Assembly: GCA_964019425.1 (NCBI GenBank)
Contig: OZ025815.1
Location: 496,001-560,000 of the forward strand
DNA from: Flectonema sp. DT1601
Lineage: Eukaryota > Euglenozoa > Diplonemea > Diplonemida > Diplonemidae
Length of the DNA stretch: 64,000 nt
Reading direction: 5' to 3'
The first letter of the stretch is position 1. The number at the start of each line of letters is the position of its first letter. The notes under the pieces are model-generated. The model had not been told where the DNA came from and searched no databases. It saw nothing but the letters and a program-made list of their open reading frames with translations. Positions 20,053-30,500 of the stretch are shown one piece after another. A program made the position numbers and the translations under genes.

Positions 20053-23000
20053 TCACGCAGCGGTCTGCAAGATTTCCACAGAATAGTCATCGCGAGGATC
20101 ATCTTTATTTTTGGCTGCGAGTTTTGAAATTTCAGTCGTAGCGTTAGCGAACAAAGATGGGAATTGTGCGACCATCTTAGTGAAGGTTCCAACATCATGT
20201 CCAGCAAGATAAGAGAGAGCATCACCCATTGCTGACACTTTCGACAACGGAGCACCAGCTGGATCGACGACATTCGCTCCAGGAGCATGACGAACCTCGT
20301 CAAGGTTATCTTTTGATAATCTTCCTCTAAAGATCTTTCCTTTCATTCCATTAATCCCAACTGGTGCAACAGGAGATGTAATTTCAAAGGTCAATGTTGA
20401 TGTGATTCGCTGCTGCTCTCCCTCGACGATCAACGCACCTTCACTACCGTCATATGACCAACTGCTGTCACCTCCCCATCTTTTAAAGTTAAGAGATTCC
20501 CCATTGATCTTTACATTAGTTGGGACCATTGAAGAGATGGCTTTGATGGATATCTTTCTCGTTGGTAGCTGTCCAACAAACGAACCAGAAGTACTAACTG
20601 TAACCTTCAGAGTGTTTCCATTTCTGGTGTAGCTGGTGACAATCTCAGAACTCTTACTCTGCAAGTAGTCGTATGAGTGACCGTCATCTTCATAGATAGT
20701 GTAGTTACCATTCATTGCTCCAGGGTAAATCTGTTTTGTTTCGTATGTATTCATCCCACTAAGTGTGCACATAAAACAATAATAATAAAACAACCATACC
20801 GCAAGTACAAGTTCCGAGTACTGTCTGCTTGCAAGACCGATTGTGTCTCCAGTCTTAACAGGGATCTCAGGAATGATAGCTCCCGCCTTTATAAATACTG
20901 GAACTTCGTAGTTTGTGAAGCTTCTTGAAATGACCTTTGGACCAGAATACAGCTGGTGGGTGTCCTTCTCAACCCAGTTGCCTGGTGGAACCCAAACTTG
21001 TTGTTTAGTGAGACCACATGGCTCTTCCAGAATCTGTTTGTAGTTTTTATGATGAAATGCTTGTTGTGATTCCAAAAAGTTACTAAAATAAAATGGTACA
21101 TACTCTTCCCATGTACCCAGAGCATCCCGCTGACGCTGTGACAGGTGCAACAAGCATTTGATCACCAAACATGTATTGACGAGTTGTGTAGTGCTGACCG
21201 AGATTGCTGTCCATACTAATTGGGTACGCATTCTCTTCATTTGGCCAGTAGTAATACATCGGGCGGGTAATACCAAGACCAGTGTCATAAGCTACCTTTG
21301 TCTGAGTGTAGATGTAAGGAAGAAGTCGGGTTCTTGAAAGGAGTGCTTCTTTGTTCATGTCGCTGTAGGCCTTTGGAACATTGTACGGGCGTACGTTGGA
21401 ACAGTCTGTTGAGGCGGATGGGAACTTCGCACATCCTCCAGCAGACATTCCTCTGTCGTGAGATCTCATAATTCCACTCCAGGACCCCAACTGAATCCAT
21501 CTTGTGTACATTTCATGATCATCACCTGGTCCTTCAATATCGTGAGACCAGAATCCCCAACCGACGTTTGACGCTGTTGCTGAGAAGTAACTCTGGTAGG
21601 CGAGGTTCTGCCACGATAGTGAAGCGACATCTCCACTGAACCCATGTTGGTAACGGTGGTTACCTAAACCTCCCCATCTTGCGTGTACAACTCCTGTTTT
21701 GGTTAGGATGTTAAAGAAGTAACCCACCCCGTGTTAAATGAAGAAAGATACAAACCTCTCTTGTTGGTGCAATCCTTTCCACCTGAAACTTTGCAACGTC
21801 TGATAGAGTCAGTTACTCTCATTTTGTCTGTCCAAATAGTTGGGTTCATCTTCTCTCTTGGTCCATCCTGACCAGTGTTTCCAGCACTCTCACCCTGTTG
21901 CCAGTCGATCCACCAGAAGTCCATACCATCGTTTTCAATAGCACGCAAAACGATGTCTTCAAGAGCGTACACGTAAGTCTTGTTAGTGAGTGTGAAAGGA
22001 ATCCCTTTTGGACCTCCTGGGTTGCTTGGATCCAGTCCCATGTTTTGACAAACTTCGAGATACAGATCTTCCCATTTCCCGATCCCAGTAGCGTCGTGGA
22101 GGTTGGCAGCAACGTTTACTCCATTGCTGTGAAGGTATTCCATTGTGTCCTATTTTGGGGTTTTTTTTTTCTTTCTTTAAAAAACACACACAAACACTAC
22201 CTAGTAGAATGAAATAATAAACACACCTGTGGGTATGGGTACAGGTTACGATCCCAAGAGAAACCAGACCAGTCATCCTTCTTATGCCAGTTCATGTCCA
22301 GAACCACAATGTCTAACGGCATACCGTGATCAGCGTATTCTTTTAGGATGTTTCTGACTCCAACATTCTCATAGTCATACCAACGAGTAAACCAAACACC
22401 GTGATTATTTCTAGGAAAGATAGGAACCTTACCTCCTACCTTAGTGTAATCTCTGAGAGCATCAGTGTAATCCTGTGAGTACGCAAACAGGTACAAGTCA
22501 ATGTCAGCAGCGTTCTTGTGCATTTTACCAGCCTCGTCGGCCCACCAGTCATCGTCGTCAAGGCAAGGCACACCTGTGTCGGGGTTTTTTTTTTAAAAAT
22601 ATCTTCCTTTTTTTTTTAAAAGGGACAACCTCTAATTCCGCACAAAGTTTTTCAAAATTCCTGATTTCAACACAAAGTTTGCAATAACCGCCAGCTCCAC
22701 ACATTTTTTTTTTAAAAAAAAAAAAAAGTCCGATACTTTTTTCTTTGCAAGTCAGTTGTTCCAGTTTCACTTCTGCCACTAACAGTGTGTTCAAAGAAGC
22801 ACGTCAAACCTCGATTTTGGGGATTATAAGAGCGACACGAATGTGAATCACTGATACATTCGCAAAGCGACGATGTACCCAGGTGAAGAGGGAGTTGCAC
22901 CGCTTCCAAAGGTGAAAGATGCTATTGAGTTGTCAGTAGCATTCATGGCTCAATGTACCGTGAGTGCTACTGACAGAATTGGTGGTGGAACACGAGATGC

Positions 23001-24333
23001 GCAGGGATGGGAAGGGTTGGGTAGTAAACAAACACTACCAATGCAACTGCCCAAACTTTCACAGTATCGCTGCCATGTAACAAAAGTATTACTCAGTTTA
23101 CTCAATTTGCTTTTCATTTGAAAATAATATTACTTTGACAAAAAGGTTTATTGCTTCAACCCGTTTACTTTCTATTACATCTATAGATTCACGCTAATGG
23201 ATTGATTGAAAGCTAATAATACAAACGGTCAAGGATGTGATGACTTGGGAAATGATAAAAGTAATCTTCTTTCTGGAAATTCTGCCCAGTACATGCAATT
23301 GCGTCTTGTTGACACGCGGGAACCCTTCGGGCAGTACTGCGCTCTTGATAATTCAAAGGAGCCTTAAAAAAGCTCTCATGCCTGCATGAGTTAGATACCC
23401 TGATAACCCGGTCAGAAACAGGAGTGTCGCTTGCGACCAGGCTGTCTGTAACTTGCAGGTGTATTGGCCTTGAAATTCGGTTGGTACGACGTGTAAGAGG
23501 ACAGCAGTTCTCTGTAAGGTGACCCAGCAGGCCTGCACACATACCGTTCTTTGCATGCACTCAGTAAAATTTCCGGAGGCTGAGAACACTATCAGGACCT
23601 GAAGCACAGCCTATTAGCCTGTACGATAATTTGTGTGGAGCTGGCTATTTTTTCAAAACTTCAGAGGCTGGTTGAAAATATGATTTTTGTGTGGAGCTGG
23701 CGGATTTTGCAAACTTTTTGTTGAAATCCGGAATTTTGAAAAACTTTGTGCGGAATTAGGGGTTTTCCCTATTAAAAAAATTGATATTATTAACTACTAA
23801 GGAAACACACCTGTGTCATTAACAAGAGCCCAACCATTTTTACTGATCAGTCCATACTCGCAATGAGGAGCTTTGTTGACAGTGCAGTCGAGAGTGACGT
23901 TTCCGATTCTGTCTAAGCTACGGAAAGTACCCCTGAGATTACCTTTGTCAGAGGCTGAGGTCTCACCGAATGACCAGGTGTTGAATGTTGATCCTCCTGT
24001 TGGTGAAACTTTTAATGCTCCTACAGAGAAATTCGTGTACGACAACACCAACTTATTGGTAGTGATCGTCAATGGACTTCCCTGTGATGTCTGAAAGACC
24101 GGGACACCGGTCTTTCTGTTAACAAATGCAAGAGTTGGCCTATCTTCAAAGGTACCCTTAGCAGAGTATTCCATTCTAATTAATCGATCAGTCAAGACAG
24201 TGAATCTAGCCTTCTTATCAGATGAGTAAACGATGGCTTTTGGGTCAGCCACGGAGTCGTAAGGAAGGATTTCATATTTCGTAATCGTGGCAACGCATAA
24301 CGTTGCGAGCGCCACAAGTGGCCCGGCGAACAT
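20053..24333 (-). CDS. GH31 family alpha-glucosidase-like secreted enzyme, copy B, interrupted by a spliceable transposon
   Basis: Six exons if the insertion is spliced: complement(join(20053..20730, 20800..21033, 21104..21693, 21756..22149, 22227..22573, 23811..24333)), 921 residues. The four introns shared with copy A sit at identical places. Exon 1 of copy A (870 nt) corresponds exactly to 523 + 347 nt here, split by a 1,237-nt GT-AG interval that contains the transposon. Splicing restores NDTGVPCLDDDDWW precisely. Without splicing the protein would stop a few residues after NDTG, near residue 178. Relative to copy A there are three amino-acid differences (Thr to Ser, Thr to Ile, Ser to Asn), all in the 40 codons next to the insertion. 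The catalytic motifs WWIDWQQGE and GFWSHDIEG are intact. Whether this copy is active depends on that splice. Confidence 0.85.
22569..22580. repeat. 12-bp target-site duplication, left
   Basis: CACACCTGTGTC, identical to 23806-23817 and present once in copy A. Read on the gene strand it is GACACAGGTGTG, which contains AG|GT. Confidence 0.9.
22581..23805. mobile_element. 1,225-bp inverted-repeat DNA transposon (non-autonomous), acting as an intron
   Basis: Absent from copy A at the same place. Imperfect terminal inverted repeats run from about 22593-22703 and 23688-23793; the inner 75 bp (starting CTAATTCCGCACAAAG and ending CCAGCTCCACACA) match with about five differences. The inner-edge motif TGTGTGGAGCTGG is repeated once more near 23,632. 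A 12-bp target duplication flanks it. Long inverted repeats with a 9-12 bp duplication are typical of Mutator-like elements; hAT would give 8 bp. Internal ORFs (about 80-115 codons) do not resemble a transposase, so the copy is probably non-autonomous. The gene-strand end ...AAAACCCC resembles the ends of other introns in the window. Confidence 0.85.
23806..23817. repeat. 12-bp target-site duplication, right
   Basis: Second copy of CACACCTGTGTC. On the gene strand its GT supplies the donor of the new intron, while the AG of the other copy supplies the acceptor. Confidence 0.9.
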
Positions 24334-24660
24334 TTTATACTATTTTACTGATGAAAAGAATTTAAAAAGAGAGAATACCTTGAGATGGTTGAGTGAAGCA
24401 TCATTGCGAGTCTTCGTACCAATCCGTTGTTAATAAAAATCCACAAAAATAATATCCGTGTAGGGGAGAGTAAGCACAATACGATTCACATTGAGTTGGG
24501 GTTACACACGAAACAAAGTTTTCCCCGACTGTTAAGAAATAATTTGCCTTTCGTAAGTATTACACAAGGGCAGGATAGATTCGAATCAAGGTGAGCAAGC
24601 ATGTGGGAGACGGCAAACAGCCAATCAATCCATTGAGAAAAGAATAATAAAATAACATAA

Positions 24661-26268
24661 CTACTTTCCCTTAACACAGTGATAGCAGTCAAATACTCCT
24701 TCAGGATCATATTTTGATTTTACTTCTGACAATCGAGGATAGTTGTGTCCCCAATAAGCAGATTCATATTGCGGCATATCCATCGCTGATTCAGAAAAGT
24801 ATGCTGCCGATCCCAAAGAGGACAGACCTTGTTGACTATATGATACATTCACAACACCAGATACGAAATGAATTATTGATGTTCGTAACTCGCTGCTAAT
24901 CGAAACCTCAGGATCTTGTGGAGAGTTTACGTTCCCAGTTATCGACTGGTAGGATTGTTGTTTTACACCACACTTCGAACTGTCATATCGACACTTACTC
25001 GCAAAATTATAAATAAAATTTACTAATTTTCCTTCTTTATGAGTTTCCCTACTAACCAAAACTGACGGAACACCATACTCCATAAAATGACTAAAGGGGA
25101 CGATGTATTCTAAGGTAGAGTTTCGTGCGAGATCCCACCAGGTTTCATAGTGTTCAACAGAAATTGGATTAACTCCAACAGAAGACCAGTGAGTAAGAAC
25201 ATCTTGTGAGATTCCTTCAGTACTTGTATACCAAATAAAAACATTCCATCCCGTTAGTGAGCACGATGAGTTGCCTTTTGGGTTCTTTCCCGCAGTTGTA
25301 AATTGTAAACTCCCAACTTCAGCTGGAAGTCTCAACGAGAGGTCTTCCCAATGTTGGAGAGTAAGTAGAAGTGAAGTAGTACAGAAATCTCCATAAATCG
25401 AAAACATTATCGATCCGAAACCTTTTTCAGGAATTGGTGTTGCCTTCACAGTGTAGTCTGTTGCTATACCAAAAGCTGAACCTCCACCTCCACGAAGTGC
25501 CCAAAACAAGTCAGAGTTATTTTGTTTGTTCGCAATAACAAGACTGCCATTCGCAATTATGATAGATATTTCTAGAAGTTGATCGACACCAAGGCCTAAC
25601 CAAGGTGATAGTGGACCATGTCCACCTCCCATGACCCATCCAGCAATACCAACTGAAGGAGAGTAACCTGATGACACCACATACTTGTTTTCAGATGAGA
25701 TTTTGTGAGCTTCAGAAAATGTGGTCCCAGCACCGAACTTTATATTAGGCTGTCCTAGTCTATTTTCATTGTTTAAATTCAACTCATAATTCTTCATTAG
25801 TACAGTTCGAATGAGAACTCCGAGACCACTCTGACAGCTGTGTCTAGTCATGAAGTCATGACCAGTACCAGCAACTGACACACACAGATTATGATTATTA
25901 GCAAATTGCAATCCCAACTGAATGTGTTTTGGTGAAAGTGCGAAAATCACGAATGCCGGAACTGAATCATTCTGCGGATTATTTCTAATTTGCGAACTAC
26001 AAAACGGTACATCTCCAACTAAAGTCGCACAACTATTATTTTGCCCATAGTACAATCCCTGCATTGGATGTTTTCCGAGTCCGTAAAGCGGTTGATCTCC
26101 CAAACTCAATATTGGGACTGCTCCTACTCTCGGACCACCAGGTGTGTATTTTAATAGTCTTTGAGGAGAATCATTCATTAGTTGTTTTGATAATTCTTTA
26201 ATCTCCTCATCAGTTGGCCAGCAGACAGCTGCTATCAGAAAAGATAAGATCAATACTATTCTATTCAT
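24661..26268 (-). CDS. Secreted FAD-linked oxidase, berberine-bridge-enzyme-like
   Basis: Single exon, 535 residues, with a clear signal peptide (MNRIVLILSFLIAAVC). The PCMH-type FAD-binding domain covers about residues 100-280: the loop VSVAGTGHDF supplies His137, which in this family forms the 8-alpha-histidyl bond to FAD. The GWVMGGGHGPLS region (210-221) and SDLFWALRGGGGSAFGIAT (252-270) are typical. The second flavin-binding Cys of bicovalent relatives should lie near 201-210, but the text there is GYSPSVGIAG, without Cys, so attachment by His only is expected. The C-terminal FDCYHC end is near the usual BBE tail. Known of the family: oxidation of sugars, alcohols or alkaloids using oxygen. 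The substrate is unknown. It neighbours the GH31 pair, also secreted. Confidence 0.9.
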   Translation of the reverse strand: MNRIVLILSFLIAAVCWPTDEEIKELSKQLMNDSPQRLLKYTPGGPRVGAVPILSLGDQPLYGLGKHPMQGLYYGQNNSCATLVGDVPFCSSQIRNNPQNDSVPAFVIFALSPKHIQLGLQFANNHNLCVSVAGTGHDFMTRHSCQSGLGVLIRTVLMKNYELNLNNENRLGQPNIKFGAGTTFSEAHKISSENKYVVSSGYSPSVGIAGWVMGGGHGPLSPWLGLGVDQLLEISIIIANGSLVIANKQNNSDLFWALRGGGGSAFGIATDYTVKATPIPEKGFGSIMFSIYGDFCTTSLLLTLQHWEDLSLRLPAEVGSLQFTTAGKNPKGNSSCSLTGWNVFIWYTSTEGISQDVLTHWSSVGVNPISVEHYETWWDLARNSTLEYIVPFSHFMEYGVPSVLVSRETHKEGKLVNFIYNFASKCRYDSSKCGVKQQSYQSITGNVNSPQDPEVSISSELRTSIIHFVSGVVNVSYSQQGLSSLGSAAYFSESAMDMPQYESAYWGHNYPRLSEVKSKYDPEGVFDCYHCVKGK

Positions 26269-26759
26269 GTGATGTGATGTTTGTTTTCTGATTGAGAAAA
26301 TGATTTTTTATTTATTATTTTTTTTTTTTTTGACGAGACAAAAAAAACTTTAACAAACTGAGAAAGAATTATCATTTATTATCCTGTTTTTTATTTTGTT
26401 TTTTTGTTCTTCTTTTTTTCTTCTGTTTCTTTGTTGCCGGTGCGGGTTGTGAACGGGGAATCTCGGTCTGTTTTTTTTTTCTTCTTTCTTCTTCTTTGTT
26501 TTAATTTCTTTCTTTTTTCCCAATTTTTTTTTTTTTTTTTTTTTTTTTGTTTAAAGAATGAGAAGCAACGCCGACCAAGCAACAACTTCTAATTATTTCT
26601 CACAACTGAAGGCTGTCTGTCCCCTTTATATTGTCATAAAAGGAAAAGGAAGAAAGAAGGGGAAAAAAAAACTTATTTTAAAATCAGTCAGTCAATCGTC
26701 TACTTAGTCGGTACTGGAATTCTAAGCGTATCAGTGGCATCAGTGGGTGCTGACGTACG
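26269..26759. other. Low-complexity spacer
   Basis: Pyrimidine- and T-rich runs (26,400-26,550) upstream of the FAD oxidase. No gene is supported. Confidence 0.6.
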
Positions 26760-27224
26760 ATGGTAAACGAGAGGCTAACCCCTGCCATGAAATACGCTGT
26801 GAAAGTCGCTGGTATGAATTACAACACGGAGGGGAAAGTACCATATATTCATTCTTTTTTTCGTTACTTTACTTCGTTCATTTTTTCCAAATTTTTGTTT
26901 CATTTTTTTTTTCCCCCTTTATGTATTCTTTATTTATTTTTATTTTTTATTTTTTGTGTTTTTTTTTTCTCCCCCTCCTCTGTCACTAGGAGAAGTCTTT
27001 ATTATATTATTATTCTTAAGGTGTCAAAAGAAAAAACAGTTTCTAAGTGTGCTCTCACGTTAGCTCTCATGTGCGAAGCAAGGCATACAGAAGGCATACA
27101 AAAGAGGGCTAAGTACCACGAGAGTAAGGTGAGGCTGCAACAGAAAATAATTGATGCAGATGACATAACAGACTCCCTTTTCAACCTGATACCACAACGT
27201 ACTGCAGAGGGAGATCGATTGTGA
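26760..27224 (+). CDS. Possible small two-exon gene, unrecognised
   Basis: The two ends of a plus-strand frame look like protein while the middle is T-rich and intron-like. Removing 26838-27020 (GTACCA...CTTAAG) joins exon 1 (26760-26837, 26 codons) and exon 2 (27021-27224) in phase to give 93 residues, start MVNERLTPAMKYAV, with a charged helical C-terminal half (RAKYHESKVRLQQKIIDADD). The acceptor AAG is less common than the CAG used elsewhere, and the composition test is weak. It would be the only plus-strand protein gene outside the retroelements. No family is recognised. Confidence 0.35.
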   Translation: MVNERLTPAMKYAVKVAGMNYNTEGKVPYIHSFFRYFTSFIFSKFLFHFFFPPLCILYLFLFFIFCVFFFSPSSVTRRSLYYIIILKVSKEKTVSKCALTLALMCEARHTEGIQKRAKYHESKVRLQQKIIDADDITDSLFNLIPQRTAEGDRL

Positions 27225-27381
27225 GTAGTGAAATTTTTTAATATCAATATCGGTTAGGGTATAAAGAAGTGATGACTTTTTTTAATATCTCTTCAGACTT
27301 CAGTTCAATTCCCTGTGAAGTTGCGTATTCCTTCTACAATACACGACAGGACTGATCTAGAAATAGAAGAACATTAACCAA

Positions 27382-27427
27382 CCAGAAGCACGTGTGATGT
27401 ATAAGCATACATCACACGTGCTTCTGG
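27382..27427. other. Perfect 21-bp inverted repeat with 4-nt loop
   Basis: Arms 27382-27402 and 27407-27427 are exact reverse complements (arm starts CCAGAAGCACGTGTGATG), loop AAGC. It sits between the stop of the small plus-strand gene and the stop of the helicase gene, so it lies in a convergent 3' region. Confidence 0.9.
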
Positions 27428-27569
27428 ATTGTGTTTTCATATTTTTTTAAAAAATATTTAAAAAAAAAAAGGTGTCAACGAAATCAGAAATTACCGAATT
27501 AAAAAAAAGTACCTATTTCAGGGGGGGCACAAAAAAAACTGAACAGTTGGTGTTGTGCAGCAAAAATCG

Positions 27570-30500
27570 CTACCACCTTCTTACAAACGGTGAAGGAACA
27601 CCAGGTTGCTGTGGTTGTTGAGCATGTTGTTGATGTCCTTTATTAATAGATTGCCCAACCTGAATGTTGTACAACAATTGCGATGGATGTTGTGACGAGA
27701 ACTGATTAAATCCCGAAGGGTGCTGTTGCCATCCCGAAGATCCCCAATGCTCCTGACCAGTGGCGAACCCAGAGAATTGTTGTTGATGATGATATTGAGC
27801 ACCAAAACCAGAATTCCAGGCATTTGATTGAACTCCATATTGAGACAAACTTGATGGTCCAGAAGTACTAATTTGAGGAGGAGGGATGCTGTACCTCGAC
27901 ATGTCATCAGTCTGTCCATAGTAACCAGACAGACCTTGCTGAGGTGACTGTGGCTTTCGAATACCCTGACTCGGATCACCCTGAACAGGATGCATATGAT
28001 GATGATGAGAATGATGGTGATGGTGATAAGAACTTTGATACAGCAGATTGCTAGGTCCATATTTTGGTTGTAAAATCTGTCTTGACTGAGCTGACTGTGT
28101 AGCCAGGTCACCCATATTAACACCACCACTTCCACTCATGTGATCCATATGTGAATCTGACGATGATACTTGAGTTGGTATCCGCTGTCCTCTTCCTTGA
28201 CTTGACTGTTGTTGATGCCAAGGAGTGGCTGCTGTACCAACTTGTGGAGTTGCTTGTCCATACTGATGCCATGCTGCTGGTTTTATTAATCCTTGCTGAG
28301 CAGCTATAGGATCAATGTAGACTCTGAATTCTTCTTCTCTTCTGATAACTTCACCTGTTGCGTCATCTTCTGGAGATATGGATCCTCCACCTGCAGCAAT
28401 CTCTCTCTTTAAAACTCTCTTCTCTCCAACTGCTGGTACTAAAGGGAATTGAGATCTTTCCTTTGAACTGCATTTTATATAATCATAAACCTGACTCCAG
28501 TTAACGTTCTTTCTTAATGTGATTGGATCTCCAACGATATGAAGAGAGAGCTTTGCTCTGCTGAGAGCGACACACATTCTTGGAAGGTCTCGTAAGAATC
28601 CTATTTCACCCTCTGCGTTGCTCCTCACACAAGACAAGATTACTACATCAAATTCTCGACTGTTTTATTTTTAGTTTTGATTTATAAATATACTATACTA
28701 AGTCTGAGTAAGACGTTATACATACCCCTGAACTGAATCAACAGTAGTGACTTCAGCTGAAGTACTCTTAAGTCTGTCATGTAAAAGAGAGTACTGCGCT
28801 CTGTAGAATGTGAGAACACAAATTGTAAGTGATTGAGAAAGACCTTCAATAGTCCTTAATATTTCAATAACTTCCGATGAGTTGCAAAATGATGACTCAG
28901 ATCTCTCTTCAGGAGCAGTAATCTCATGCCAGACAAGTTGTGGAAGAGGTACTTGTCTTTTCTGTCCTTTCTTCACTAACATCAAAGGATTTGAATTAGT
29001 ATTTCGATTACCGCCAGCTGTTACTAATTTCTTATCATAAAATAATGAAGACACTAGACTACAGATCTCTGGCTCCATTCTGTATTGATGTGTCAACATT
29101 GCTGTTGATGTCGAACCAACTGTTATAATTCTCTCCATCATTGACTGGGTGTGATTAGTATCAGAACTTGCAATCACACTAAAGGCTGGAAGTTGTTTGT
29201 GATCGCCAAACAACATCAACTGGTTTGGCGTCAATTTCAGTAACACTGCTGTAGATGCCTGGGGGGGTTTTTTTTTAATTATTTTTATTATTATTTTTAC
29301 TTTCATTGAATCTCAATAACACTCAACTAACATACCTCAGAAGTGCAACCAGACTCATCGACAATAACGGAGTCAACCTTAAAGCTTAAATCATCATGGC
29401 ATTGAAGGTAGTCTGTGTATAATCTCACGGATGAAGCCACTGTGCATAAGAATACCTGAATTGAAGTGTTTTGTTAGTTTATTAGAGAATCTATGTAGAA
29501 AGATAGATGTAAAGAAAAACAAACCCTGGTTCTCGCCCATATCGTACGCGATAGGCTTTTCTTTATCTGCATCAGCATGCCACGTGATTCAGATACCTTA
29601 TGAGTTGAGAAGTTGTAGATGCTCTGGTTGTGGTTGTTGTTATTGTTGTAACTATTTAAGGATGAAGATGATGATGTAAGAAACATACATTAACGAGGTA
29701 GTACCATTTAAAACGTTTTCGAAAAGTCCATTGAAGGAGGAGATATCTACCTCGACTTTTTAGTTTTGATATGTGACGATTGAGATGAACTTCCCATTGT
29801 TCCATGAAATGTTCCATAGTAGATACAATTCTAACACAACTTTGGTAAGGTTGAAAACGAGCAAGCTGTTCTGTTAGTCTCCAAGTGTTTGCAACCTCAC
29901 CAACAACTTTTGACCCAACCACCAATATAGGAATATGTCCCTGAAGTTTTGCAACTAGTGAATCAACAGCTCCATTCCTGGTACACGTTATTAATATTTT
30001 TTCAGTTCTCGGAAGGCAATTCCGAACCAGTTCACTGATCGTAGTTGACTTTCCAGTTCCAGGAGGACCATGAACAACTTCTAGACAATGCTTTAATCCA
30101 ACTAGTACCTTCTTTTGTGATTCATTCGGATCTGCAGTCACTCCCGGACAGAGTTGCTTTGGTGCGAAAGCTTGGAGCATTTCTGAGTCTGTTTTTTTTT
30201 TTTTTTTTTTTTTAAATGACGGAAACGAAACTTTTTTAATTACACAAAACGATACCATTCGATCTCCAACCAGACTTCTTGTCTCTCTCGACTTTGCCAT
30301 GCCATGATCCAGGAAAGTTTTGTCTTGTTCGGGGATCAAGGATACACTTTAACAGATTGCTTGCTTGTTTAAGATCGAAGGAAACTCCTCCTTTAAAAAC
30401 TTCTTCTTTCTCGTCATATTCAACAGCTTCAAAGTCTTTGATTGCGGTGTACTCAAGAAGGTATGAACCGATATAAGCAATGAAGTGAACGGTTCGCTTT

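Larger units (their letters stand above)
19051..24482. repeat. Tandem duplication unit B (4.2 kb plus a 1.2-kb insertion)
   Basis: Direct repeat of 14826-19048, separated from it by 2 bp. It is 1,209 bp longer: 1,237 bp of insertion with its target duplication, minus about 28 bp of small intergenic indels. The right end CACAATAC is followed by unique DNA leading to the FAD oxidase gene. Confidence 0.92.

Noticed and set aside
23213-23560. A 115-codon frame inside the transposon as a transposase
   Set aside because: No DDE motif, no zinc finger, and composition unlike a conserved protein; length far below known transposases.
24565-24640. Possible minus-strand tRNA because of a GATTCGAATC motif
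   Set aside because: The motif is only a palindrome; no T stem, acceptor stem or D arm can be formed around it.
26391-26592. Lys-rich or Phe-rich frames near 26.4-26.6 kb
   Set aside because: Translation of a low-complexity pyrimidine stretch, no support as a gene.
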